Source of the DNA: Novosphingobium sp.
Lineage (GTDB): Bacteria > Pseudomonadota > Alphaproteobacteria > Sphingomonadales > Sphingomonadaceae
Assembly: GCF_027486195.1 (NCBI RefSeq)
Contig: NZ_JAIXPP010000045.1
Coordinates: forward strand, 26,118-90,117
Direction: 5' to 3'
DNA length: 64,000 bases
The notes beneath the pieces were generated by a model that was given only the letters and a program-made list of their open reading frames with translations, made no database searches and was not told the origin of the DNA. Both the position numbers and the translations under genes were made by a program. Below are positions 31,232 to 40,306 of this stretch, piece after piece. The stretch's first letter is position 1, and each line of letters starts with the position of its first letter.

Positions 31232-33406
31232 ATGAAGTCAGTGTGGATGCAGAGCGCCTGCCGGACAGCGGCTTGGGCCATATCGACCGGAATCGTGGCA
31301 GGCGCGATGCCTGGTGCCGCACTGGCCCAGTCAGCTGCGCCCGCAGCGGCAAGCCCTGACGCGTCCGAGATCGTCGTCACCGCCCGCAAGCGCGAGGAGC
31401 GGCTGTTCGATGTACCGGGCGCTGTCTCGGCAGTCAGCAATGCGCAAGTTGAGAAGCTTCGCCTGTTCGATGCGCGCGACCTGCTCAGCCTCACGCCGAG
31501 CGCATTCCTGCAGGAGAACAACGCTGGCACCGCGCGCGATTTCAGCATCCGCGGCGTTGGTACGCCGACCCTGTTCGCCGAACCGGGCGTTGCCACCTAT
31601 GTCGATGAAATCTACTCGAGCGGCTTTATCAGCTATCCCACCCAGTTCTTCGACCTCGAACGGGTTGAAGTGCTGCGCGGACCGCAGGGCGCGCTCTATG
31701 GCCGCAACGCCGTCGGCGGCGCCGTGAACGTGATTTCGAAGAACCCCGATGACAAATGGGGTGCCAGCCTGCAGGGCACCTACGGCACATTCGACCGCTA
31801 TGAACTGCGCGGCATCGTCAATGCCGCGCTCACCGATGGGGTCGGCATTCGCGTCTCGGGGTGGAAGTTCAAGCAGAACAAGGGCGAGTACTTCAATCCG
31901 GTCACCAAACGATATCTCGATGCGAACGATACCGAGGGTGGCCGCATCGTTGGCAAGTTCGACCTCACCGACAACATCTCCTTGCGGATCGTGGCCGAGC
32001 ACAATGAAGGCGATACGGCCGGCACCTATCTGTTCTTCCCGACCGCAGGCGAAACGCCCAAGACCGTGAGCCGCGACACCCAGCCCACCAACAGCTTCGA
32101 TACGACCCGCGTTTCGAGCGAATTGGGCATCAAGACGGGCCTTGGCACGTTCACCCTGATCGGCGGTGGTCGCAACTATACCCTTGACGGGGTGGAGGAC
32201 ACCGACCTCTCGACCGATCTGTTCCCGACGCCGACACTGTCGTCGCTCGGCAAGCAGATCAGCACCCGCCGCAATCATGTCGAAAGCCGCTTTGCCGAAG
32301 CCCGCTGGCTCTCTCCAGACTGGAACGGCATCAGCCTGCTGGTTGGCGCGACCTATCTGAATGACAAGGCAACCGGCACGATCCTGACTGATCTGAACGG
32401 CCTTTCGCTGGCCTTTTCGGGCGGCGCAGCCCCGTTCACGCTTGGCATTGCCAACAACCAGTCCGTCAAGAGCTGGGCCGGCTTTGCCGAGGCAACTTGG
32501 AAGATCACTGAGAAGGTCAACCTGATCGGCAATCTGCGCTATACCAGCGATGACAAGTCCGTGGACTTCCTGTTCACGCCGAGCCCTGCGCTCATCGGCT
32601 TCGTCGGACCGTCGCAGGCGGTCAAGCGCACGCGCAATTTCAACAACTGGTCCCCCGGCGCCACGCTTTCGTGGAGCCCGAGCGAGGCGGTGCGGGCCTA
32701 TGCGAAGATCCAGACGGGCTTTCGCGCAGGCGGCTACAACTTCAATGTCGCGAAGAGCGCGAACCTCGACTATGATTCTGAAACTTCGGTCAATTATGAA
32801 GTCGGTGCCCGTTTCAAGGCGGCCCCGCTGCACGCCACTCTGGGTGTCAGCGCCTATTACCTGACCCAGAAGAATGTGCTGGTGCCCTTCTTCGATTTCA
32901 CCGCACCTCCCGGGCTTCAGGGCTATCTCGACAACGCGAGCAAGGCGCGGACATTCGGTCTGGAGTTCGAGGCGTCGGTGCAACCGGTTGAAGGTTGGAC
33001 CATCGGCGGATCGCTCGGGGTGCTTGATGGCAAGTTCAACGATGGCGCGGTCAATGGCGTGTCGCTGAAGGGCAAGGAACTGCCCGCCGCGCGCAAGCTG
33101 ACCACCTCGCTCAGTACTGCCTATCGCCGCCCGATCACCCAGAGCATCGACGTGCTGTTCAACGCATCGTGGACCCACCGGTCGTCGGGTTTCCAGGATG
33201 TGCAGAACCTGTTCGCCATCGGCGGCAACAATCTGATCAATGTGTCGGCCGGTGTCGACTTCGGCCCATTCGACTTGCTCGGCTTTGTCCAGAATCTCGG
33301 GAATGACCGCTACGACATCGCCTTTGGCGGCAATCGCAACGGCCAGTCGGGGGTGATCCGGGCGCAGGGGCGTACCTACGGAGTATCGGCGCGCGCCAAG
33401 TTCTGA
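31232..33406 (+). CDS. TonB-dependent outer-membrane receptor (peptide regulon)
   Basis: This 724-residue receptor has a signal peptide (to about residue 33, ending ALAQ), a TonB-box-like ASEIVVTARKREE, a plug domain (DLLSLTPSAFLQ, VEVLRGPQGALYGRNAVGGAVNVISK) and a 22-strand barrel ending in aromatic F. It would import a bulky ligand across the outer membrane using TonB energy. GGGAG lies 9 nt before ATG 31232. Palindrome A lies upstream, and a cytoplasmic prolidase-type amidohydrolase follows by 14 nt, so the ligand is probably a peptide or amide. There is no FecR/sigma signalling domain. Confidence 0.92.
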   Translation: MKSVWMQSACRTAAWAISTGIVAGAMPGAALAQSAAPAAASPDASEIVVTARKREERLFDVPGAVSAVSNAQVEKLRLFDARDLLSLTPSAFLQENNAGTARDFSIRGVGTPTLFAEPGVATYVDEIYSSGFISYPTQFFDLERVEVLRGPQGALYGRNAVGGAVNVISKNPDDKWGASLQGTYGTFDRYELRGIVNAALTDGVGIRVSGWKFKQNKGEYFNPVTKRYLDANDTEGGRIVGKFDLTDNISLRIVAEHNEGDTAGTYLFFPTAGETPKTVSRDTQPTNSFDTTRVSSELGIKTGLGTFTLIGGGRNYTLDGVEDTDLSTDLFPTPTLSSLGKQISTRRNHVESRFAEARWLSPDWNGISLLVGATYLNDKATGTILTDLNGLSLAFSGGAAPFTLGIANNQSVKSWAGFAEATWKITEKVNLIGNLRYTSDDKSVDFLFTPSPALIGFVGPSQAVKRTRNFNNWSPGATLSWSPSEAVRAYAKIQTGFRAGGYNFNVAKSANLDYDSETSVNYEVGARFKAAPLHATLGVSAYYLTQKNVLVPFFDFTAPPGLQGYLDNASKARTFGLEFEASVQPVEGWTIGGSLGVLDGKFNDGAVNGVSLKGKELPAARKLTTSLSTAYRRPITQSIDVLFNASWTHRSSGFQDVQNLFAIGGNNLINVSAGVDFGPFDLLGFVQNLGNDRYDIAFGGNRNGQSGVIRAQGRTYGVSARAKF

Positions 33407-33420
33407 AAGAGACCCGCGCG

Positions 33421-34620
33421 ATGACCCGAACCCGGCTCAGGAACGCGCGCATCTGGAACGGTGTCGATGATGGCTATGCGCCGTTCACCAGCATCACCGT
33501 TTCCGATGGACGGATTGCCGGGATCGGTGACGATGGGCCGGTGGACGAGGAAGTCGATCTCAGCGGCCAGGCCTTGCTGCCCGGCTTCATCGACGCGCAC
33601 TTCCATGCCTATGCGGCGCTCGTCGATACCCCGGCGCTGGAGCAATTGCCGCTGAGCTATCTGGCGCACCACGCCGCGCGCCTGATGGCCGATGCGCTGG
33701 GGCGGGGCTTTACCACCGTGCGCGATGCCGGCGGTGCCGACTGGGGGCTGGCGCGGGCGCTTGCCGAAGGGCTGATCCCCGGACCCAGACTGTTCCGGTC
33801 TGGCCGGGCGCTCTCGCAGACCGGCGGCCATGGCGACAGCCGCGTCCACCGGGGCGAGCCGTGCAGCTGCGGCACGATCGGCAACCTGTCGCGCGTCGTC
33901 GACGGCGTAGAGGCCGTGCGCCTCGCCGCGCGCGAGACGCTGGCGGGCGGGGCGGATCAGATCAAGATCTTCGTTTCGGGCGGCATTTCCTCGCCCACCG
34001 ATCCGATTGCCATGCGCCAGTATTCGGGCAGCGAGATCCGCGCGATCGTCGCGGAAGCGCGCGGCCGGCAGACTTATGTGATGGCTCATGCCTATACCGC
34101 CGATGCGATCATCCACGCTGTCTGCAATGGTGTGCGATCGATCGAGCATGGCAATCTGCTCGACGAAGCGGCTGCTGCCGCGATGGCGCGTGCGGGCGCG
34201 TTTCTGGTGCCGACACTGGTCGCCTATGAAGCGCTGACCGCCGAAGGTGGAGCATACGGGCTCTCGGCGGCTTCAGCCGCCAAGATCGCCGATGTGGCCG
34301 GGCGCGGCGCGGATGCGGTGCGCATTGCCCGCGCTGCCGGGGTTGCCATTGGTTTCGGCACCGATCTGCTCGGCGGCCTGCACCCGTGGCAATTGGGCGA
34401 GTTTCGCCTGCGCGGCGCTATCGAGGCACCCGTGGATGTGCTGCGATCGGCCACAAGCGTTAACGCCGCGCTGCTCAACCGGACGGGCGAACTGGGTGTC
34501 ATCGCGCCCGGCGCCCATGCCGATTTCGTAATTGTTGACGGGGATCCGCTCAGCGATCTGGCGGCCATCTGGGATGGCGGCATCAAGGCGGTGTGGCAGT
34601 CCGGCAGGCGTGTTCGTTAG
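33421..34620 (+). CDS. Prolidase-like amidohydrolase (imidazolonepropionase-like family)
   Basis: This 399-residue amidohydrolase has a binuclear-metal layout: H60 and H62 in GFIDAHFHAY, a probable carboxylated K182 in ADQIKIFVSGG, histidines in MAHAYT and SIEHGNL, and an aspartate in GFGTDLLGG. Characterised relatives in this subgroup are Xaa-Pro/Xaa-Arg dipeptidases and ochratoxin hydrolases. There is no signal peptide, so it should act in the cytoplasm. It follows the TonB receptor in one unit. Its stop overlaps the stop of the converging prolyl iminopeptidase gene by 3 nt. The exact substrate is unknown. Confidence 0.8.
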   Translation: MTRTRLRNARIWNGVDDGYAPFTSITVSDGRIAGIGDDGPVDEEVDLSGQALLPGFIDAHFHAYAALVDTPALEQLPLSYLAHHAARLMADALGRGFTTVRDAGGADWGLARALAEGLIPGPRLFRSGRALSQTGGHGDSRVHRGEPCSCGTIGNLSRVVDGVEAVRLAARETLAGGADQIKIFVSGGISSPTDPIAMRQYSGSEIRAIVAEARGRQTYVMAHAYTADAIIHAVCNGVRSIEHGNLLDEAAAAAMARAGAFLVPTLVAYEALTAEGGAYGLSAASAAKIADVAGRGADAVRIARAAGVAIGFGTDLLGGLHPWQLGEFRLRGAIEAPVDVLRSATSVNAALLNRTGELGVIAPGAHADFVIVDGDPLSDLAAIWDGGIKAVWQSGRRVR

Positions 34621-35594
34621 CCGGCGCTGTCCGTCAGCCGCAGTAATGCCGCAACAACAGCCCGGCCCAGTGCCTCGTCGTTCCATCTGTGGCCAGCGGC
34701 TGGCACGATCGTTAACCGAGACCCCGGCCAAGCTTGGGCGAGGTCCCAGGCCGCGCGCGGCGGGGTGCACATGTCGCTGCGCCCTGCGATGATTTCGCCG
34801 GGGATCGCGGCAAGGCGCGCGGCATTGGCGAGGAGCTGGCCGGGGGTGAGGAAATAGTCGGCCTGATCGAAGTGCGCGAAGATCCGGGTTGCAGCAATGT
34901 CCCTCGGATCCATTGCATCAGGGTCATCGGGCGGTGGCGGTGCATGGAGATCGAGCGTCTGCGCCTCGGCATGGCCGAGGATGGTCGCGGCCGGCGCGTG
35001 GATCGCTGGATCTGGATCGAGAATGCGCTTCAGGAAAGCAGCGCGCGGATCGGTGCGTTCGGCTTCGCTCAAAAGGCTGTCGCGCGCGGCAAACACCTCT
35101 GGAAACACGGTGCGGCCGCCCTCCCACCACCAATACCGGTCTGCCGCATCGGCCAGAAAAACGCCGCTGACCAGCAGGCCGAGCAAACGGTCCGGGTGCG
35201 CCTGCGCATAGGCCAGCGCCAGTGTCGAGCCCCATGAGCCGCCCACGACGATCCAGCGCGCAATACCGCGTGCCTCGCGCAGCGCTTCGATATCAGCAAT
35301 CAGATCGGCGGTTGTGTTGCTTTCCAGCGACCCGAACGGCGCCGATTGCCCGCAGCCGCGCTGATCGAAGAATATCCCGCGGTGCCGCGCCGGATCGAGC
35401 AGGCGGCGGTAATAGGGCTTGATTTGTCCGCCGGGCCCGCCGTGGAGGACGAGCACGGGAACCCCGTCTTCGGGACCGGTTTCCTCCCAATGCACGACAT
35501 GCCCGCCAGTCACCGGCAGCATCCCCTCGGTGCGTGGCCTTGGCACAGGCGGAAAGAAGGCAGTGTCGGTGCGGAAGACGTTGGGCAGGGTCAC
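34617..35594 (-). CDS. pip: Prolyl iminopeptidase
   Basis: This 325-residue alpha/beta hydrolase of peptidase family S33 has the oxyanion motif HGGPGG, FFDQRGCGQSAP and the nucleophile S120 in GGSWGS. The C-terminal histidine is in AAGHRWND. It removes N-terminal proline from peptides in the cytoplasm. I chose GTG 35594 because it overlaps the stop of the binding-protein gene (GTGA), the pattern used throughout this operon. The longer frame would overlap that gene by 58 nt. Last gene of the peptide-import operon, so imported peptides probably carry proline. Confidence 0.88.
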   Translation of the reverse strand: MTLPNVFRTDTAFFPPVPRPRTEGMLPVTGGHVVHWEETGPEDGVPVLVLHGGPGGQIKPYYRRLLDPARHRGIFFDQRGCGQSAPFGSLESNTTADLIADIEALREARGIARWIVVGGSWGSTLALAYAQAHPDRLLGLLVSGVFLADAADRYWWWEGGRTVFPEVFAARDSLLSEAERTDPRAAFLKRILDPDPAIHAPAATILGHAEAQTLDLHAPPPPDDPDAMDPRDIAATRIFAHFDQADYFLTPGQLLANAARLAAIPGEIIAGRSDMCTPPRAAWDLAQAWPGSRLTIVPAAGHRWNDEALGRAVVAALLRLTDSAG

Positions 35595-37120
35595 GGCTTT
35601 GGCCCCCTTCGCGACAGGCTGGAAAAATCGATCAGCGACGGGCGCCAACGGTCGATTGTGACCCCGATCAGGTCTGCCCGGTGGGCGATGACCGGGTTGG
35701 CGGCAAAGATCATCACCAAGGGCCGCGCCTTTCGCAGCCGGGCGTCGATCTCGGCATAGGCGGCGGCGCGTGTGGTGAGATCGCTGCTCGCGAGCGCCGT
35801 GTCGATCAGGCCATCGATGGCGGGATCGGCGATGCCGCTGCCATTGCTGCCGGCGGCAAGACCGCGCGCCGAATAGAGCGCATCGAGCATTGCACCGGGA
35901 TCGGGCGTGTCATTGCTCCAGCCGGTGTAGATCAGCCCGAAATCGCCGCTGGCCTGAAGCGCCTGCATCGCCCCCGGTGATCGGCGTTCGATGCGCACGG
36001 CCAGCCCCGCGTCGGCGAGGTTGGCCTGCAGAAACTCCGCCACCGGCCCGAGCAGCGCGACCAGCAGCACGATCGGCTCGCCCTTGTAGCCAGCCGCCCT
36101 GACCAGCGCGCGGGCGCGGGGCAGGTCACGCGAAGGCGTTTCGCCGGTGCGATAGCCCGGCGCGCCCGGCGGCAAATAGCCACCGATCTGGATGGCGTTA
36201 CCTTTCAGGACCTGGCGCCTGAGGCCGTCATAATCGACAGCGAGCGCGACCGCTTCGCGCAGGCGCGGGTCGGCCAGCGGGCCTTTTGCGGCATTCAGCT
36301 GCAGGTAGCTGAGCGACGATCCGCCGGGGACGGTGGTGACCGCCACACCCGGCAGCGCGCGATAGCGATCCACCAGCACGGACGGCACGATGTCGGTCAG
36401 ATCGACATCGCCGCGTTCGAGCAGCAGGCGGCGGACGCCTTCATCGGGCAGCGCCCGGATGACGACGCGCTGGAACTGGCGGGGCGGGCGGATTGCCTTC
36501 GGGTTGGCCACCAGCTCGATCGCTTCACCCGGGCGATTGGCGGCGATGCGGTATGGCCCCGAACCTGCGCTGTGATCGGCGAGCCAGCTTTTGCCATCGT
36601 CCTTGCCGGTAAAGGCCTTGGGGTTGATGATCGAGGCCGCCGCAAGGCTCAGTTGCTGCATCGCCGGGGCGTAGCGGCGCTTGAGGTGGAGCGTCAGCGA
36701 CAGCGCGCTGGTAACTGTCACGCCGCCCAGAAATTCGACGCTGCCAGCCGGCGCGCGGCCGATCCGCACCAGCCGGTCGAGCGAGGCCTTGACTGCCGCC
36801 GCATCGACCGGGTTGCCATCGTCGAAGCGGTGGCCAGACTGCAGGCGGACGGCAATCGAGAGGCCGTCTGGGGTGACGGTCCAGTCCTGCGCCAGCTCGC
36901 CAACCGCTTCGGCTGTCGGCGAGGCAGTATCGAGGCGGGTCAGCTGTTCATAGACCTGATCGAGCACCGGGGCTTCATTGGCACCCGCAGCCACTGCCGG
37001 ATCAAGGCTGGTGGGCGTGAAGGCCTTGGCGACAGTCAGCGTCGCCGCGCGCTCTGCGGGGTTGGTGGCGGGTATGCAGCCGGTCGCCAGCGCGGCGGAC
37101 AGAATGAGGAGACGTTTCAT
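35591..37120 (-). CDS. Peptide ABC transporter substrate-binding lipoprotein (SBP_bac_5)
   Basis: This 509-residue family 5 solute-binding protein has a lipoprotein signal with lipobox LATGC (C15), the family opening TLTVAKAFTPTSLDPA and segments GSGPYRIAANRPGEAIELVANP and LREAVALAVDYDGL. It should be anchored in the inner membrane facing the periplasm and deliver peptides to the permeases encoded upstream. The ATG overlaps the S12 hydrolase stop (ATGA). The family also binds nickel, opines and oligosaccharides, but the neighbouring peptidases favour peptides. Confidence 0.88.
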   Translation of the reverse strand: MKRLLILSAALATGCIPATNPAERAATLTVAKAFTPTSLDPAVAAGANEAPVLDQVYEQLTRLDTASPTAEAVGELAQDWTVTPDGLSIAVRLQSGHRFDDGNPVDAAAVKASLDRLVRIGRAPAGSVEFLGGVTVTSALSLTLHLKRRYAPAMQQLSLAAASIINPKAFTGKDDGKSWLADHSAGSGPYRIAANRPGEAIELVANPKAIRPPRQFQRVVIRALPDEGVRRLLLERGDVDLTDIVPSVLVDRYRALPGVAVTTVPGGSSLSYLQLNAAKGPLADPRLREAVALAVDYDGLRRQVLKGNAIQIGGYLPPGAPGYRTGETPSRDLPRARALVRAAGYKGEPIVLLVALLGPVAEFLQANLADAGLAVRIERRSPGAMQALQASGDFGLIYTGWSNDTPDPGAMLDALYSARGLAAGSNGSGIADPAIDGLIDTALASSDLTTRAAAYAEIDARLRKARPLVMIFAANPVIAHRADLIGVTIDRWRPSLIDFSSLSRRGPKP

Positions 37121-38715
37121 CGGCGGATCAGGGCTGGCGCATCGGCCGGCCAAGCGGGCGCCGGACCCGGATCGCGCGCTAAGCGCAAACCGGGCAGCCG
37201 CTGAAAGCTGACGATGACCGCGCCGTCCTCGAAGCGCAGATGCGGGTCCTGCACGCAGCCGGCTTTGTCCGCGGCCGCGTAGAATCGTTCGCCGAGCCAG
37301 CGCAGTTGCAGCCAGTCTCCCGCTGGCCAGATCGGACCGGCCCGCAGCCGCAGCCGCCCTTCGCCATCAAGACCGATCTGCAAGCAGCCCGGCAGATCAG
37401 GATGGCGGTACAGGCCGAGAATGACCGCCGGATCGGGCGGTATGCCGCTGGCTGCGGGCAGGAGCTCCATCCGGATATTGCCTTCCTGCCGCACGATCGA
37501 GGCGGGCGGGAACGACAGGTCTCCTGCGATCTCGAAGCAAATGGGTTCAACCCCCAGATTGCGGCGATAGCGACCATCTGGCTGCATCGGGATACGCCGA
37601 CCACCGACATTGATCTCGCCCGGGCATCCCGAGATATCGAGCGAGAAGCCATGCTCCGCGCTGGCGTAAAGCGCTGTCCAAAGCAGTTCGGGCGGCGATG
37701 GACTGGCCAGCCCCGGCGTCATCGCCGGGTCGGGCGCAATTCCCCAATGCAGTGTCAGCAATTCGCGGGCACGCTCGAACCAGTTGATGTCGCTGCGATT
37801 GCCGAGAATGACGGCGGCGCTGCCATGATCGGGTGCGAGCAGGAACTCGCCCGCCCATTGGTTGATCTGGCCCGAATGGCCCAGCGTCAGCCGACCTCCC
37901 AGCGACTGCCGCATGAAGCCCAGGGCATAGCCGCTTGGCGAGCCATCGCTGTGCGGCACATTGGCGCCAAGCCTTGCCTGCCAATCGCGCGGATTGGTCT
38001 GCAGCCAGCGGAGCCAGGCTATCATGTCGGCGAGCGAGGCAACGATACCGCCGGCAGCGCCATAAGCGAGGTGCGGATCAACGGCGCTGAAGCCAGCGGG
38101 CGTGACGGCATGGGCCAGCGCCATGTTTGCCAGTGCGGCGGTCGGCGCATCATGCAGACGGGCATCCGCCATGCCTGCGGGTGAGAACACGTGGGTCTGC
38201 AAGAGCGTCGCCAACGGTGCGCCTGCGGCCCGCTCAGCAGCGAGCTGGAGCAGCAGGTAGTTGCTGTTGGCATAGACCGTGCGGCTGCCCGGCGCAAAAA
38301 TCCGGCTGCGCTGCGCCAATTGCAGCGCGAGGACTGCGTCAAGCCCGATTCCCTCGCGCGCGCTGTCGCCGGTGACAAGCCAGTGCAGCGGCGATCCTTC
38401 GGGCAAACCGCTTTGCATCGCGAGCAATTGCGCCATGGTCGGGGGCTCTGCCGCCCGCAGTTCGGGCACCCAGCGCGTGATGCAATCGGATAGCGCCAAA
38501 CGCCCGGCATCAGCCAGCGCCAGCAGGACCATGGCGACCATGGGCTTGGTCATGCTGGCGATGCGGAACCGCGTCTGCGGTGCAATGGCCGCACCGGTTG
38601 CCGTGTTCGCAAGGCCAAAGCAGCCCTGCCAGACAGGCGCGCCATCCTCGACAATGGCCGCAGCGCAGCCGGGGGCATCCGGCGCGATATCGGCGAACAG
38701 CGCAGCGAACGTCAT
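37117..38715 (-). CDS. S12 (beta-lactamase fold) hydrolase, D-aminopeptidase-like
   Basis: This 532-residue serine hydrolase has S54-M-T-K57, Y148-A-N150 and H280-S-G282, the three active-site motifs of the penicillin-recognising fold. The spacing and total length resemble the Ochrobactrum D-stereospecific aminopeptidase DAP (about 520 residues with two C-terminal beta-barrel domains), and here about 180 beta-rich residues likewise follow the catalytic domain. MlrB of microcystin degraders is also an S12 enzyme of similar size. No signal peptide is seen, so it should act on imported peptides. Position between the ABC ATPase and binding-protein genes, with 4-nt overlaps on both sides, is unusual. 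Confidence 0.82.
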   Translation of the reverse strand: MTFAALFADIAPDAPGCAAAIVEDGAPVWQGCFGLANTATGAAIAPQTRFRIASMTKPMVAMVLLALADAGRLALSDCITRWVPELRAAEPPTMAQLLAMQSGLPEGSPLHWLVTGDSAREGIGLDAVLALQLAQRSRIFAPGSRTVYANSNYLLLQLAAERAAGAPLATLLQTHVFSPAGMADARLHDAPTAALANMALAHAVTPAGFSAVDPHLAYGAAGGIVASLADMIAWLRWLQTNPRDWQARLGANVPHSDGSPSGYALGFMRQSLGGRLTLGHSGQINQWAGEFLLAPDHGSAAVILGNRSDINWFERARELLTLHWGIAPDPAMTPGLASPSPPELLWTALYASAEHGFSLDISGCPGEINVGGRRIPMQPDGRYRRNLGVEPICFEIAGDLSFPPASIVRQEGNIRMELLPAASGIPPDPAVILGLYRHPDLPGCLQIGLDGEGRLRLRAGPIWPAGDWLQLRWLGERFYAAADKAGCVQDPHLRFEDGAVIVSFQRLPGLRLARDPGPAPAWPADAPALIRR

Positions 38716-39503
38716 GCGACGAGCCCCGGGATCGACGGAGCGGCTGCAATCAACCGCTGCGTGTAGGGCATTTGCGGATTGCCGAGCACGTCGGCGGTCG
38801 GTCCGGCCTCGACGATGCGCCCCGCCGCCATGACGATGACGCGGTGGCACAAGTGGCGGATGACATCGATGTCGTGACTGATCAGCAGATAGCCAAGCCC
38901 GCGAGCCGCCTGAAGATCGAGCAGCAAGTTGAGGATCTGGGCCTGAACCGAAAGGTCGAGCGCGGACGTCGGCTCATCGAGTATGATGACTCTGGGTTCG
39001 ACAACCAGGGCGCGGGCCAGTGCCACGCGCTGCCGCTGGCCGCCGGAAAGCTGGTGCGGCAGCCGGTTGATGAAATCACCGCTCAGCCCGACTGCGGCGA
39101 GCACGGCCAAGACCTGGTCATGATGGTCGCCGGCCGGCGCATGGATGGTCAATCCCTCGGCGATGATTGCGCCGATGCGCTGGCGCGGATCGAGCGAGCC
39201 ATAGGGATCCTGAAACACCAGTTGCAGCGCGCGGCGGGCAGCGAGGGGCCGAGACCGGCTTTGCCTCGGCATCAGCTCCCCGGCGATGCGCACCCGGCCT
39301 GCACCGGCGTCGATCAGTCCGGCGGCAACGCCGGCCAGCGTGCTCTTGCCGCAGCCGCTTTCGCCAATGATGCCGACACATTCACTGGCCTCGACATGCA
39401 GCGAAACATCGCTGAGCGCCTTGACTTCGGTCGCCGCGCCGAACAGCCCAGCGCGGCGGCGATAGGTGACACCAAGCCCCTCAAGCGCGAGCACCGTGTT
39501 CAC
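38712..39503 (-). CDS. Peptide ABC transporter ATPase (DppF/OppF-like)
   Basis: This 263-residue ABC ATPase has Walker A GESGCGKST, Q loop LVFQDPYGSLDPRQRIG, signature LSGGQRQR, Walker B VIILDEPTSALD and a switch histidine in LLISHD. The PYTQRLIAA end is typical of oligopeptide transporters. Works as a heterodimer with the next ATPase. It overlaps both neighbours by 4 nt. Confidence 0.92.
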   Translation of the reverse strand: MNTVLALEGLGVTYRRRAGLFGAATEVKALSDVSLHVEASECVGIIGESGCGKSTLAGVAAGLIDAGAGRVRIAGELMPRQSRSRPLAARRALQLVFQDPYGSLDPRQRIGAIIAEGLTIHAPAGDHHDQVLAVLAAVGLSGDFINRLPHQLSGGQRQRVALARALVVEPRVIILDEPTSALDLSVQAQILNLLLDLQAARGLGYLLISHDIDVIRHLCHRVIVMAAGRIVEAGPTADVLGNPQMPYTQRLIAAAPSIPGLVA

Positions 39504-40306
39504 GCGGGCACCGGAAGGTGTGTGCGCGGTGCACAGAGCGCAGGAAGCGCGGCCATCAACTGCCTCGTGTACGGGGTGGCCGGGTTGGCGATGACACTGC
39601 GGGTCGCGCCGGTTTCGACGATCTCGCCATGGCGCATCACCGCGATCCGCTGCGTCAACTGCCAGACGACGGCGATATTGTGGCTGATGAACAGGACCGC
39701 CGTTCCGCGCCGGGCGGCGGCATCTGTCAGCAGGGCCAGAACTTCGGCCTGCACGGTCACATCGAGCGCCGTGGTCGGCTCGTCCGCGATCAGCAGATCG
39801 GGTTCGAGCGCAAAGGCCTGCGCGAGCAGCACGCGCTGCAACTGGCCGCCGCTGAGGCGCGACGGCAGCGACGCGAGGATGCGTGCCGGATCGGCCAGAC
39901 CCATCGCGGTGAGGCTATCCTCGGCCAACCGCCGCCTCGCCGAACGGTCGCCGCGCCCATGGTGGGCCAGCACCAGATCAATCTGCCGGCCGACCGTCAG
40001 CACCGGGTTCAGCGCGGTCATCGGCTCTTGAGGCACATAGGCGATGCGGCGGCCAAGCAGCGCCCGCCATTCCGCCGGGGGCAGATGCCGCAAGTTCTGT
40101 CCGCCAAGCTGCAATGTGCCCGAGGTGATATGGCAGCCGGGCGGCAACAGCCCCATCACCGCCAGCGCGACGGTCGATTTGCCCGAGCCGGATTCGCCGA
40201 CCAGTCCGACGATTTCGCCGGACCCGAGCCGCAACGACACACCCTTCACGGCAGGCTTGTCGCCATAGGCGATGGCCAGATCCGCGATCTCGAGCAGCGC
40301 GCTCAT
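39500..40306 (-). CDS. Peptide ABC transporter ATPase (DppD/OppD-like)
   Basis: This 268-residue ABC ATPase has Walker A GESGSGKST, Q loop YVPQEPMTALNPV, signature LSGGQLQR, Walker B LLIADEPTTALD and switch LFISHN. The first of two tandem ATPase genes, after the two permease genes; PYTRQLMAALP marks the oligopeptide-transporter C terminus. Overlaps both neighbours by 4 nt. The usual C-terminal iron-sulfur cysteine cluster of some DppD proteins is not evident. Confidence 0.92.
   Translation of the reverse strand: MSALLEIADLAIAYGDKPAVKGVSLRLGSGEIVGLVGESGSGKSTVALAVMGLLPPGCHITSGTLQLGGQNLRHLPPAEWRALLGRRIAYVPQEPMTALNPVLTVGRQIDLVLAHHGRGDRSARRRLAEDSLTAMGLADPARILASLPSRLSGGQLQRVLLAQAFALEPDLLIADEPTTALDVTVQAEVLALLTDAAARRGTAVLFISHNIAVVWQLTQRIAVMRHGEIVETGATRSVIANPATPYTRQLMAALPALCAPRTHLPVPA

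Noticed and set aside
31331..33178. 615-codon minus-strand frame
   Set aside because: Shadow of the TonB receptor; no domain seen.
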